This document shows, piece by piece, positions 27,092-35,651 of a stretch of 64,000 bases of DNA. Every line of letters starts with the position of its first letter. Within the stretch, counting starts at the first letter, position 1. Both the position numbers and the translations under genes were made by a program. The DNA comes from Luteimonas fraxinea. Lineage in GTDB: Bacteria; Pseudomonadota; Gammaproteobacteria; Xanthomonadales; Xanthomonadaceae. The DNA lies in the NCBI RefSeq assembly GCF_021233355.1, contig NZ_CP089507.1:1426001-1490000 (forward strand), read 5' to 3'. The notes beneath the pieces are model-generated. The model saw nothing but the letters and a program-made list of their open reading frames with translations. It did not search any database and had not been told where the DNA came from.

Positions 27092-27874
27092 ATGCGCCTG
27101 CTGGCCGGTTGCGAACTCGTCGTCGAGGCGGAGGTGGACTGCGCCGTCGTCGCCATGCTCCGTCCCCGCAGTGGTGACGCCCAGTGGCTGGTCAGCGAGC
27201 ACTACGCGTTCGATCCCGATGTGCGGCCCACGGAATTCGTCGATTCGTTCGGCAATCTGTGCCAGCGCTTCGTCGTGCACAGCGGTCGGATGCGCATCCG
27301 CACCGAACTGGAAGTCGAGACCGAACGCGACATCGCGGTGGCGCCGTGGACCGCACCGATGCCACCGGCCGCCCTGCCCGACCACACGCTGCAATATCTG
27401 CTGCCGAGCCGCTACTGCCCGAGCGACCGGACGTTCGAGCGTGCGCTGGAGATCGTCGACGAGGCGGGCCCGCGCGCCGGCCAGGTCGGCGCGATCGTCG
27501 CGTGGATCCGTCGCCACATCGAATATCGCTACGGCGTCAGCGATGCGACCACCGATGCGCTCGACACGATGGGACACGGCGCTGGCGTCTGCCGCGACTA
27601 CGCGCATGTGGGCATCACCCTGTGCCGAAGCCTGCGCATTCCCGCGCGCATGGTGGTCGGCTATCTGCATGGCCTGGAACCGATGGACCTGCATGCCTGG
27701 TTCGAGGCCTATCTCGACGGCCGCTGGTACACCTTCGACGCGACGCAGTCGGCGCCGCGCGGCGGACGCATCGTCGTCGCCTACGGACGCGACGCGGCCG
27801 ATGTGGCGTTCCTGACCAACTACGGCCTGCTGCAGACGGTCGAGATGCAGGTCTGGGTCGGCGAGAAGCCCTGA
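27092..27874 (+). CDS. Transglutaminase-like family protein
   Basis: A 260-residue protein with an N-terminal beta-rich domain (about 1-100) and a transglutaminase-like catalytic domain. The triad is Cys167 (GHGAGVCRDYAH), His201 (DLHAWFEAYLDG) and Asp216 (WYTFDAT). No signal peptide is evident, so it is probably cytoplasmic. Proteins of this group act as proteases or peptide-modifying enzymes and often sit with circularly permuted ATP-grasp genes, but none is seen here. It is divergent from the GAF protein gene, with 124 bp between the starts. Confidence 0.87.
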   Translation: MRLLAGCELVVEAEVDCAVVAMLRPRSGDAQWLVSEHYAFDPDVRPTEFVDSFGNLCQRFVVHSGRMRIRTELEVETERDIAVAPWTAPMPPAALPDHTLQYLLPSRYCPSDRTFERALEIVDEAGPRAGQVGAIVAWIRRHIEYRYGVSDATTDALDTMGHGAGVCRDYAHVGITLCRSLRIPARMVVGYLHGLEPMDLHAWFEAYLDGRWYTFDATQSAPRGGRIVVAYGRDAADVAFLTNYGLLQTVEMQVWVGEKP

Positions 27875-28040
27875 CGCCCCAAACGCGCACGCCGTCACGA
27901 CTGGCCGAAGGTCCAATGCCGCGCGTGGCGCGTGCGTGCTGACATCCGGCCACTGGCCCTCTCCCCCACATGGCCGGCTCGCGACCGGCGCCGTCGGCCG
28001 CGCCACCTGCGTGCGGCCTTCGGGCCGTGGGAGAAGTCCG

Positions 28041-28769
28041 ATGCTCCGATTCTTCGATCGCCGCGACACGCGGCTGCTGCGACTGCTGCTGATCCTGCTG
28101 GTTGCCTTCTTCGCCTCGGCCGCGCAAGCCGCGCAAGCCGCGTGCCGAGACGCCGTGGTGCTGGTGCACGGCAATGCCGGCAAGCCCGCGCATTTCGACA
28201 ACACCTACGTGGAACTGCGCGCCCGCGGCTGGACCGATTTCGAGATCCTGCGCCCCGACTGGGGCAGCAAGACCTGCGCCGCGTGCAACGACCACAGCGG
28301 CAGCGAGGAAACGCCCGTCCTCGACGCGCTGGTCGAGGCGATCGCGCGCTCGTGCACCGGCAAGATCGACGTCATCGGCCACTCGATGGGCGTCACCCTG
28401 GCGGCGAAGCAGATCGTCAACTACGGCCTCGTCAACGACGTCGCGACCTTCGTCGGCATCGCCGGTGCGTATCGCGGCCTGTGGAGCTGCGGCACATATC
28501 CGTGGAATGTCGTCACCTCGACCTGCGGCGCGCAGGGTCTGTCAATCAACAGTCCGCTGCTGGCATCGCTGGCCGGCAAGCCGCTCGGCATGAAGACGTA
28601 CTCGATCAAATCCTGGATCGACCAGATCGTCTGCTACGGCGGCGTCTGCACCGTCGCCGGCGTGCACAGCTCGACGCTGCCGGCCGAGACCGCGAGCCAC
28701 ACCCTCCCGACCGGGCACTTCGGCCTGTTGACCGACACGGCGGTGCTGCAGGTGAATCTGATCCAGTAA
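28041..28769 (+). CDS. Secreted class 2 lipase/esterase-like protein
   Basis: A 242-residue alpha/beta hydrolase with a signal peptide (RLLRLLLILLVAFFASAAQAAQAA). The oxyanion segment is VVLVHGNAGKPAHF and the nucleophile elbow GHSMG holds Ser115. The acid may be Asp in the region SWIDQIVC, and the likely His is near LPTGHFGLL. Several Cys (KTCAACND, SCGTYP, STCGAQG, IVCYGGVC) suggest disulfides in the exported protein. The start is preceded by GGGAGAAG. It is most similar to small extracellular triacylglycerol lipases of Gram-negative bacteria. A hairpin follows the stop. Confidence 0.83.
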   Translation: MLRFFDRRDTRLLRLLLILLVAFFASAAQAAQAACRDAVVLVHGNAGKPAHFDNTYVELRARGWTDFEILRPDWGSKTCAACNDHSGSEETPVLDALVEAIARSCTGKIDVIGHSMGVTLAAKQIVNYGLVNDVATFVGIAGAYRGLWSCGTYPWNVVTSTCGAQGLSINSPLLASLAGKPLGMKTYSIKSWIDQIVCYGGVCTVAGVHSSTLPAETASHTLPTGHFGLLTDTAVLQVNLIQ

Positions 28770-28779
28770 GCCGCTATGT

Positions 28780-28811
28780 GCGTGCGACGCGCCACGGGCT
28801 GCGTCGCACGC
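28780..28811. terminator. Terminator hairpin between convergent genes
   Basis: An 11-bp perfect stem gcgtgcgacgc / gcgtcgcacgc with a 10-nt loop. It lies between the lipase stop (28769) and the YcaQ-like stop (28813). It has no strong U-tract. Confidence 0.6.
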
Positions 28812-28812
28812 G

Positions 28813-29907
28813 TCACGCGAGACCGAGGAACGCCCGCATGCGTTCGAGTTCGGCGTCGAGTCCGTCGCGGAACGCCGCGTCGCGTGGCGCCTTGCCGTCG
28901 ACATGACCGAAGCTTGCGTTCAACACGCCGCCGACGACCGACACGTTGCCCCAGCCGATCACGCGATCGCCCCACAGCAGCGGCAATGCGTAATAGCCGA
29001 GCTGGCGTTTCGGCGCCGGCGTATAGGCCTCGAAGCGGTAACGCCAATGCCACAGCAGTTCGAAACGACGCCGGTCCCAGACCACCGGATCGAACGGCGT
29101 CAGCAGCCGGACACCGGCATCGGGCCGCCAGCGCCGGCTCTGCGGTGATTCGTCGGCGGGCCAGACCCAGTCGACACCCTCGATGCGCGCGCCGCCGAGG
29201 CGTGCACGCGAGCGCGTCAGCGTTGCAGCGCGCGCGGCATGCCATTGCGGCACGCCGCGTCCGAGATACGACATCAACTGGCGCAGGCTGGCTTCGGGCA
29301 ACGGCGCGTACTTGTGCACCAGCAGATCAAGCATCCGGTCCAGACGCCGGTCGATCTCGTCCGCATCCAGTTGCGCCGCATCCGGCTCGCGCAGCGCATA
29401 GACCCGCGTGCCGCCATCACGGCGGGCGACGCGCAACAGGCCGCGGTAGTGCATGCCGTCGAGCAGCTGGGTGCTGGCATTCGACGAGCCGCCGAACCAG
29501 TTGGCGACCTTGCCGTGGGCGAAATGCGAGTCGACCTCGCGCGGATGCACGGCGCCGCGTTCGGCGATGAAGGCGCGTACGGCCTGCGCCTGCCGCCAGC
29601 GCGCGGGCGTCCAGGTTTCGCGCGCGGTGCGCGGATGCATCAGCGCCTGTGTCTCGCGCGGCAGGAAGCCGTAGTTGACGAAGAAATCCTCTTCGAGCGC
29701 CAGTCGCGGATAGCGGCGCTCCAGATCACCGGCGCGATAGTCGACCACGCGATGGCGCAACGTCAGGTCCTGCGCGCGCGCTGGTGCGCGGATCGGATCG
29801 GCCTGCACGAAGCCGAGCCTGCCGACCGCGCGCATCAGCGTGGTGGGCTTGAACAGGGATCGCGCCACCGCATGGCGGCGCAGATGATCGAGGGTCAGCG
29901 GCGGCAT
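28813..29907 (-). CDS. Winged-helix DNA glycosylase of the YcaQ/AlkZ family
   Basis: A 364-residue protein of the HTH_42 family, whose members unhook interstrand crosslinks and remove bulky alkylated bases. GRLGFVQADPIRAPARAQD near residue 35 contains a QxD motif, the catalytic signature of the YcaQ (AlkX) subgroup, whereas AlkZ has QxQ. The family pattern continues with RYPRLALEEDFFVNYGF, RRFELLWHWRYRFEAYTPAPKRQLGYYALPLLWGD and VIGWGNVSV. The ATG at 29907 is preferred; one at 29937 would add ten residues. It acts in the cytoplasm on damaged DNA. No neighbour suggests a natural crosslinking product. Confidence 0.88.
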   Translation of the reverse strand: MPPLTLDHLRRHAVARSLFKPTTLMRAVGRLGFVQADPIRAPARAQDLTLRHRVVDYRAGDLERRYPRLALEEDFFVNYGFLPRETQALMHPRTARETWTPARWRQAQAVRAFIAERGAVHPREVDSHFAHGKVANWFGGSSNASTQLLDGMHYRGLLRVARRDGGTRVYALREPDAAQLDADEIDRRLDRMLDLLVHKYAPLPEASLRQLMSYLGRGVPQWHAARAATLTRSRARLGGARIEGVDWVWPADESPQSRRWRPDAGVRLLTPFDPVVWDRRRFELLWHWRYRFEAYTPAPKRQLGYYALPLLWGDRVIGWGNVSVVGGVLNASFGHVDGKAPRDAAFRDGLDAELERMRAFLGLA

Positions 29908-29987
29908 CGCTGCATGATGCCAGCGCGCGGGCGGCATCGGCGTCGCGTCATGCGCACCACGACGCGGTGCCGATCAAGCGCAACACA

Positions 29988-31097
29988 TCACGCGCGCGAA
30001 CCAGCGCCCGCGAACGGACATCCCCGTTGCAGCGGCTGTCCGTTGTGCTGCGCACGGAACCGGTGCGAGGCCTCGTACGCCGGCTTGCGCAGTCGCATGA
30101 TCTCGCCCAGCGGGCGATGCGCGGCCAGGCCGTGCCAAGGACTGAAGCCCACGCCATCGTCGATCTCGCGGCTCAATGCCTGCGTCCACGCCGCCTGCGG
30201 TCCGGCCACCAGACGCGCCACGGTGCGGAACGGGCTGCGCGCCTCATCCCACTCCGCCGATGCGTCATCGACCGGCATGTCGGCCAGCGATGTCGACAGT
30301 TGCGCGCGCAATTCCCACTCGGCGGTGTTGGCGCCGAAGAACGCGACCACCGCATCGCGGATCGCGTCGTCGTCCTTGAGGTCGAGGCGGACGTCGGTCA
30401 GCGCGCGCAGCGATGTGGACACCGGCACCAGCTGGTACTTGGCGATGTAGTCGCCATGCCGGATCGGCAACTGCGTGAAAAAGGTTTCGCCGAGAATATG
30501 GTTCGGCGGCTCGCCTCCCATCGATTTGAGCGTGGCGCTCTCGCCGCCCATGGCTTCGAGGCCGCGCTCCGTACCGCGCAGGATCGCCGAGATCACACGT
30601 TTGGTGCGGTCCATGCGATCAGTGGTCTTGGCCAGCAGCTTGAGGTTGCGCAGAAAGGACTTGCCGTTGGGCGAGTTGAAGGTCGGCCCATTGACTAGGA
30701 TGAACTCCTGCACGGCCATGTCCTCGCTGCCTTCCAGACGCGCACCTTCGACGCCGCAGATCCGCATCGCGACACCGCGTGGCGTGGACACGCGATCCGA
30801 CAGCAGATCGCCGGGCGTCGTCGACAGGCGCAGCACCGTGTCATAGCGACCGGGCTGCGCGAACAGGCCCTGCGCGAGCTCCGGCGCAAGGCCGTCGTCG
30901 ATGTGCAGCGTGGCTTCGAGCAGGCCGTGGCTCTTGGCGTGGACGGCGCGCAGGCCATGGCCTTCATCCTCCAGGGTGATCTGCTGGATCGACTGCAGCA
31001 CCTCGACCAGATCGGCCGCCAGCTCCGCTTCGTCGGGGCCTGGGGTGGCGAGGCGCTCGTCGTAACGGGCGAAGGTGTCGGGGGTCGGAACGGACAT
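29988..31097 (-). CDS. Catalase-like heme protein
   Basis: A 369-residue protein of the catalase-related family. RAVHAKSHGLLEATLHI contains the distal His (His53) of catalases in the VHAKxxG context. NGPTFNSP and the C-terminal WHGLAAHRPLGEIMRLRKPAY also match. The usual proximal R-x-F-x-Y heme-ligand motif could not be located, so catalase activity is uncertain. Members of this group can be peroxidase- or allene-oxide-synthase-like. It is much shorter than clade 1-3 catalases and has no signal peptide. It sits 80 bp from the YcaQ-like gene on the same strand, and the two could share a transcript. Confidence 0.85.
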   Translation of the reverse strand: MSVPTPDTFARYDERLATPGPDEAELAADLVEVLQSIQQITLEDEGHGLRAVHAKSHGLLEATLHIDDGLAPELAQGLFAQPGRYDTVLRLSTTPGDLLSDRVSTPRGVAMRICGVEGARLEGSEDMAVQEFILVNGPTFNSPNGKSFLRNLKLLAKTTDRMDRTKRVISAILRGTERGLEAMGGESATLKSMGGEPPNHILGETFFTQLPIRHGDYIAKYQLVPVSTSLRALTDVRLDLKDDDAIRDAVVAFFGANTAEWELRAQLSTSLADMPVDDASAEWDEARSPFRTVARLVAGPQAAWTQALSREIDDGVGFSPWHGLAAHRPLGEIMRLRKPAYEASHRFRAQHNGQPLQRGCPFAGAGSRA

Positions 31098-31212
31098 GGC
31101 GTGGCTTCCGGTTCGGGGGCTGGGTGCAAGGTGCGTGCGTCGGCATGACGTGGTCGTCGATGCGGCCGGCCATGGGCCCGCTGGCGAGCGACGATTCAGT
31201 GAGCCGGACAGA

Positions 31213-31244
31213 CGAAGGCCGCGTCGGGATGGACGCGGCCTTCG
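31213..31244. terminator. Hairpin downstream of the alpha/beta hydrolase gene
   Basis: A 13-bp perfect stem cgaaggccgcgtc / gacgcggccttcg with a 6-nt loop. It is placed just past the hydrolase stop on the minus strand. There is no U-tract, so it may be a Rho-assisted terminator. Confidence 0.6.
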
Positions 31245-31268
31245 AAGTCGGTCTTCGCGGTCGAAGCC

Positions 31269-32093
31269 TTACTTCTGCAGGAACGCGATCAGCGCCCGAT
31301 TGAACGCATCGGCGTGACTGGCGTTGAAGCCGTGCGGCGCATCCGGCACCACGACGGCCTCGCTGCCGGCGATCGCCGCGTGCGTGCGCTTGCCCGAACC
31401 CTCGTACGGCACGGTGCCGTCGCTGTCGCCGTGCAACACCAGCGTCGGCACCGTGACCTTCTCGAGATCCTGGCGGAAATCGGTGGTGCCGAAGGCCTTC
31501 ATGCAACCGAGTGCGGCCGTCTGGTCGGACTGCTTGCACAACGCGATCGCCTCCTGGCGCGTCTTCTCGTCGACCTTCAGTTCGCTATTGGCACTGAAGA
31601 AATCCTTGGTGAAGCCGTCGAAGAAGGTGTCGCGGTCCTGCTTGAGGCCGTCTTCCATTTCCTTGGCCTTGTCTTCGGTCAACGGACCGTCGGGGTTGTC
31701 GGACGTCTTGAGCATGTACGGCGGCACGGCAGCGGCGAACACGACGCTGTGCAGGCGGTCTTCGCCGTAGTTGGCGATGTAGCGCGCGACTTCGCCGCCG
31801 CCCATCGAGAAGCCGACGAGGGTGACGTCGCGCAGATCGAGATCTTCGAGCACGCCGGCGAGATCGGCAGCGAGCGTGTCGTATTCGTAGCCGGTCGGCG
31901 GCTTTTCCGAGCGGCCGAAACCACGGCGGTCATAGGCCACGACGCGATAGCCGGCATCGCGCAACGGACCGGTCTGCGCCTTCCACGATTCGGCGGACAG
32001 CGGCCAGCCGTGGATCAGCACGACCGGGCGGCCGTCGCCTCCGGTGTCGTCGATATGCAGGCGGACGCGGGGCGTGGCGTTGACTGAAGACAT
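31269..32093 (-). CDS. Alpha/beta hydrolase (non-heme chloroperoxidase-like)
   Basis: A 274-residue cytoplasmic hydrolase. It has VVLIHGWPLSAESW, the nucleophile Ser96 in GFSMGGGE, the acid in HGDSDGTVPYE and the His in DAPHGFNASH. The segment AYDRRGFGRSEKP is typical of cofactor-free haloperoxidases and related esterases. Such enzymes generate peracids from acetate and peroxide in vitro, but their natural role is usually hydrolysis. It lies upstream of the catalase-like gene in the same direction, separated by 171 bp with a hairpin, so it is probably a separate unit. Confidence 0.9.
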   Translation of the reverse strand: MSSVNATPRVRLHIDDTGGDGRPVVLIHGWPLSAESWKAQTGPLRDAGYRVVAYDRRGFGRSEKPPTGYEYDTLAADLAGVLEDLDLRDVTLVGFSMGGGEVARYIANYGEDRLHSVVFAAAVPPYMLKTSDNPDGPLTEDKAKEMEDGLKQDRDTFFDGFTKDFFSANSELKVDEKTRQEAIALCKQSDQTAALGCMKAFGTTDFRQDLEKVTVPTLVLHGDSDGTVPYEGSGKRTHAAIAGSEAVVVPDAPHGFNASHADAFNRALIAFLQK

Positions 32094-32279
32094 GGTAATT
32101 CCAGTGCGGGGGTTGGGCGGCCATCAGGCCCGGCGCGCCATGGCGCACCCGTGAAACCGCCCGGGACAGGCAGGCGTCCGGTCAGCCCCCGTGCTGACAC
32201 GTGGAGGCGAAGTCACGACGCGACGACACGGCGTTTTCCGATACCGCACCCACCCCGTTGATGTTGGGCTCTTGTTTGC

Positions 32280-32298
32280 GAGAATGATTCGCATTAGC
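32280..32298. promoter_or_regulatory. Fur box
   Basis: GAGAATGATTCGCATTAGC matches 14 of 19 positions of the consensus GATAATGATAATCATTATC. It overlaps a possible -10 (AGAATG), 17 nt after TTGATG at 32258-32263. It lies 46 bp upstream of the preferred start of the siderophore receptor. Confidence 0.8.
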
Positions 32299-32343
32299 AT
32301 GCGCGCCAATCCGGCCGCCGGCCGTATTCATCCGGGAATCCAA

Positions 32344-34506
32344 GTGACCAATCTCTCCGGGGGCGTACCGCGCCCCGCACGTCGCGCGCTGTCCGTCTGC
32401 CTGTCACTGGCGATGCTGCCGGCCGCCGCGCAGGTGCCGCCGCCGTCCGCGACCACGCTCGACACCCTCGTCGTGACCGCTGACGTGCTCGACCGCGACG
32501 ACAGCCGTCCGGGCACCGTGTCGACCGCAACCAAGACCGCGCTCGATCCCAAGGACGTGCCGCAGACGATCAACACGCTGGAGATGAGCAAGTCCAAGGT
32601 CTACGGCCTCAACGACCTCAGCGTGCTGCTCGACGGCACGCCCGGCGTGGACACCAGTTACGACATGCGCGGCGACGGCATCCTGCTGCGCGGGTTCGAG
32701 GCCGACTCCAACGACATCTACCGCGATGGCGTGCGCTCCGCCGGCCAGGTGCGTCGCAGCACCGCGAACGTCGAGCGTATCGAGATCGTCAAAGGCCCGG
32801 CTTCGGTGTTGTACGGCCGCGGCCTCGGCGGCGGCATGGTCAACCTGGTCAGCAAGCAGGCGCGCTTCGACGGCGTGAGCAGCGCCAACGTCCGGTTCGG
32901 CAGCTGGAACAACCAGGGCGGCACGCTCGACATCAACGAAGTGCTGTCGCCGCAGTGGGCCGTGCGCCTGACGGCCGATTACGAGGAAGCCGACAGCTTC
33001 CGTCGCGGCATCGCCAACGACAACCGCATGATTTCGCCGAGCGTGCTGTTCGACAACGGCAACGGCCTGACCTGGCTGGGCCAGTACACCTACGACAAGA
33101 TCCATCGCATTCCCGACCGCGCACCGGCCTACGACGCGCTGCCGGCCGATGTGTCGCACCGCATCGCCTATGCGCACCCGCACGACTTCGTCGAAGACAC
33201 GATGCGCATGGCGCGCTCGGTGCTCGACTACCGCATCACCGACGACTGGTCGGTGAAATGGACCGCAGCGCTGAGCGAGGTCAGCCAGGACTTCGACCAT
33301 CTCTACGCCGGCACCTACTGCGGCACCGACGGTCGCCTGCTGAGCAATGGCCGCCCCTGCACCACGCGCGGCCTGATGACCTTCACCCGCGCCTGGCAGG
33401 AAACCGAAAACCGCACGCTGAGCAATACGGTCGATCTGACCGGACGCCTGCGCACCGGCGCGATCGAACACGATCTGCTGGTCGGCATCGAGGACAGCCG
33501 CGAGCAGCGCAATCCGGACCTGTCGACGTCCGCGGCGACCTCCGACCCGTCGCTGGCGTATCCCTTCGGCGTCGATCCCTACAACCCGCAGTGGGTCGCA
33601 CCGAAGACACCGCGCGGCGCGGCGCGCACGTCGAACCGCCACCGCGCGGAATCGCAAGCGCTGTACGTGCAGGACCTGATGGCGTTCGGCGATCACTGGA
33701 AGGTGCTGGCCGGCGCGCGCTTCGACCGCTTCGACTTCCGCACCACCAACCGCATCACCAACCAGACCCGGAACTACGACGGCACCACCCTCAGCCCGCG
33801 TGTGGGCGTGATCTGGCAGCCGGTCGAGGCGCACAGCGTCTACGCGTCCTACAGCAAGAACTTCGCGCCCTACGGCGGTCGCGGCCTGATGAGCGTGGCC
33901 GTCGCCGAGAACGCGGTGTTCGACGAAGAGCCGCAATACTCGCGCCAGCTCGAAACCGGCCTCAAGAGCGACTGGTTCGACGGACGTCTGTCTTCGCAAC
34001 TCGCGGTGTACGAGCTCGAGCTCTACAACGTGCGTTATCGGCCGGATCCCGAGAACGAACCCTTCACGTTTGCGGTGCGCGGCAGCGAGCGTTCGCGCGG
34101 CGTCGAAGCGAGCCTGACCGGCCGACTCGCACGCGACTGGTATCTGCGCAGCGGGTTCGGCCTGCAGGAAGCCAAGGTCGTCGAAGACAAGATGACGCCG
34201 GCGAACGAGGACAAGTACCGCATCGGCGTCGCGCGCAAGACCGGCAATGCGTTCATCCGTTACGCACCGGAAGGCGCGTTCTACGGCGAAGTAGGTGTGA
34301 CCTATCGCGGCCCGGTGTTCAACAACGCCGCCAACACCAGCGAACGCGCCGGCTACACGCGCTGGGACGCCTCGCTCGGATGGCGCGTGATGCCGTGGAC
34401 GGTGACGCTGGCGGTGACCAACCTCACCGACACCGACTACTGGCGTTCGACCAGCATGCCGGGCGCGCCGCGCACGGCGCTGGTCAGCATCAACTACGTG
34501 TTCTGA
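32344..34506 (+). CDS. TonB-dependent siderophore receptor
   Basis: A 720-residue outer-membrane receptor. The signal peptide is ARRALSVCLSLAMLPAAAQ, followed by a TonB-box-like LDTLVVTA. The plug domain contains DVPQTINTL, ILLRGFEAD and the EIVKGPASVLYGRG signature. The beta barrel ends in the terminal aromatic INYVF. The GTG at 32344 is chosen because the signal peptide begins there; the ATG at 32299 directly abuts the Fur box and has no ribosome site. The plug and barrel pattern is that of ferric-siderophore receptors (FhuA/FpvA type), and the Fur box predicts iron repression. The ligand is not deducible, and no siderophore synthesis genes are in the window. Confidence 0.92.
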   Translation: MTNLSGGVPRPARRALSVCLSLAMLPAAAQVPPPSATTLDTLVVTADVLDRDDSRPGTVSTATKTALDPKDVPQTINTLEMSKSKVYGLNDLSVLLDGTPGVDTSYDMRGDGILLRGFEADSNDIYRDGVRSAGQVRRSTANVERIEIVKGPASVLYGRGLGGGMVNLVSKQARFDGVSSANVRFGSWNNQGGTLDINEVLSPQWAVRLTADYEEADSFRRGIANDNRMISPSVLFDNGNGLTWLGQYTYDKIHRIPDRAPAYDALPADVSHRIAYAHPHDFVEDTMRMARSVLDYRITDDWSVKWTAALSEVSQDFDHLYAGTYCGTDGRLLSNGRPCTTRGLMTFTRAWQETENRTLSNTVDLTGRLRTGAIEHDLLVGIEDSREQRNPDLSTSAATSDPSLAYPFGVDPYNPQWVAPKTPRGAARTSNRHRAESQALYVQDLMAFGDHWKVLAGARFDRFDFRTTNRITNQTRNYDGTTLSPRVGVIWQPVEAHSVYASYSKNFAPYGGRGLMSVAVAENAVFDEEPQYSRQLETGLKSDWFDGRLSSQLAVYELELYNVRYRPDPENEPFTFAVRGSERSRGVEASLTGRLARDWYLRSGFGLQEAKVVEDKMTPANEDKYRIGVARKTGNAFIRYAPEGAFYGEVGVTYRGPVFNNAANTSERAGYTRWDASLGWRVMPWTVTLAVTNLTDTDYWRSTSMPGAPRTALVSINYVF

Positions 34507-34526
34507 GCCGACGGACCCCACACGTA

Positions 34527-34551
34527 GGATGGGTAGAGCGCAGCGAAACCC
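34527..34551. repeat. Second copy of the Xanthomonadaceae-type intergenic repeat
   Basis: It is the exact reverse complement of 8629-8653 (ggatgggtagagcgcagcga and onward). Similar sequence continues for some 60 bp to about 34612. Open frames across it give the spurious MGRAQRNP peptide. Confidence 0.8.
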
Positions 34552-34622
34552 ATCATTCGCGGCGTATCGAGGTGCAGCAGGTTTTTCTGCGCGCCACCCA
34601 CCGTACGAACGCGATGCAAACA

Positions 34623-34650
34623 AAAACGGGCGCCCTGGGGCGCCCGTTTT
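34623..34650. terminator. Bidirectional terminator
   Basis: A perfect 13-bp inverted repeat (aaaacgggcgccc / gggcgcccgtttt) with a 2-nt centre. It is flanked by A and T runs, between the receptor (+) and the barrel protein (-) genes. Confidence 0.88.
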
Positions 34651-34676
34651 CATTGCAGCAGATCAGCAACGCTGGA

Positions 34677-35387
34677 TCAGAACGTGTACTCGGCCTGCAG
34701 GCCCAGCAGCGCGGTCGAGCGCTTCGGACCTTCGAAGCGCGCGCCCGAGATCGGATCACGCACGTCGCCGGACTTCGCACGGTAGTAGTCGTAATGCACG
34801 CCGACGCTGAAGTTCTCTGTGGCGTTCCAGCCGGTGCCGACGCCGGCGTACCAGCTGTTGCGGCCATCGCTGCCACCGCTCTCGAGGCCGAGATCCTGGC
34901 CGACCGAGTTGTAGTAGTCGACGTTGTTGTCGGACGCGCGGAAGAAACCGCCGCGGCCGCTGACGTACCAGGCCGGGGTGACGTTCAGACGCGCGTTTCC
35001 GCCCACCTGCCAGCCACGCAGCGCATTGCGGTCGGCGCGCTGGTTCACGTCGTCGCCGTTGTTGATGTTGCGCACTTCGATATTGCCGAGGTCCGCGTAG
35101 CCACCCTCGACGCCGAGGCCGAAGTTCTGCGACAGCTTCCAGCGGTAGCCGCCCACCAGGCCGTAGCCGGTCTTGCGACCGTCGCGGCTTTCGAACACGT
35201 TGAAATCGCCGGTGCCGAAACGGCCGGCGGTGCCGCCGTCGGTGCGGCCGACGTTGCCGGCCACGAAGGCATTGCCCTGGCCGACCTGCAGATCAGGACG
35301 GTAGGTGTCCCCGCCGGCGCTCTGGGCGAAGGCAGTGGGAGCGCACAGCGCGGCCGCGATCGCGGCGGGAATCAGGAGCTTCTTCAT
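34677..35387 (-). CDS. Outer membrane beta-barrel protein (OmpA/Opa-like)
   Basis: A 236-residue protein with a signal peptide (KKLLIPAAIAAALCAPTAFA) and a barrel of about eight strands. The strands show alternating aromatic residues, as in YGLVGGYRWKLSQNFGLGVEGGY, AWYVSGRGGFFRA, SWYAGVGTGWN and FSVGVHYDYYRA. It ends with the C-terminal signature LLGLQAEYTF. The ribosome site AAAGGA lies upstream of a second possible ATG three codons before the chosen one (MAPMKKLL). Its likely job is structural or adhesive in the outer membrane. It ends at the shared terminator with the receptor gene. Confidence 0.88.
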   Translation of the reverse strand: MKKLLIPAAIAAALCAPTAFAQSAGGDTYRPDLQVGQGNAFVAGNVGRTDGGTAGRFGTGDFNVFESRDGRKTGYGLVGGYRWKLSQNFGLGVEGGYADLGNIEVRNINNGDDVNQRADRNALRGWQVGGNARLNVTPAWYVSGRGGFFRASDNNVDYYNSVGQDLGLESGGSDGRNSWYAGVGTGWNATENFSVGVHYDYYRAKSGDVRDPISGARFEGPKRSTALLGLQAEYTF

Positions 35388-35651
35388 CGGGGCCATCCTT
35401 TCTTGGTCTTGGACGCGCTCGATCGATGACTCGATCGCGCGTCTGCGGGGGAAATTCCGCAACGCCAAGGGGGCGTCGCGGGCCGCAGTAAAGACCTTCA
35501 AGGCTGAAGCGCACACAAACCTTCACGCGTCCTGCACGAATTCGACACCGATACGTTCAAGTTCCGTTTACGGCGATGAGGAACCCGACGCCGCCAGAAC
35601 AGTCGCGGCATGCGAGTCCACATGCCGCGCACACAAACGCATTGCGGAAAT

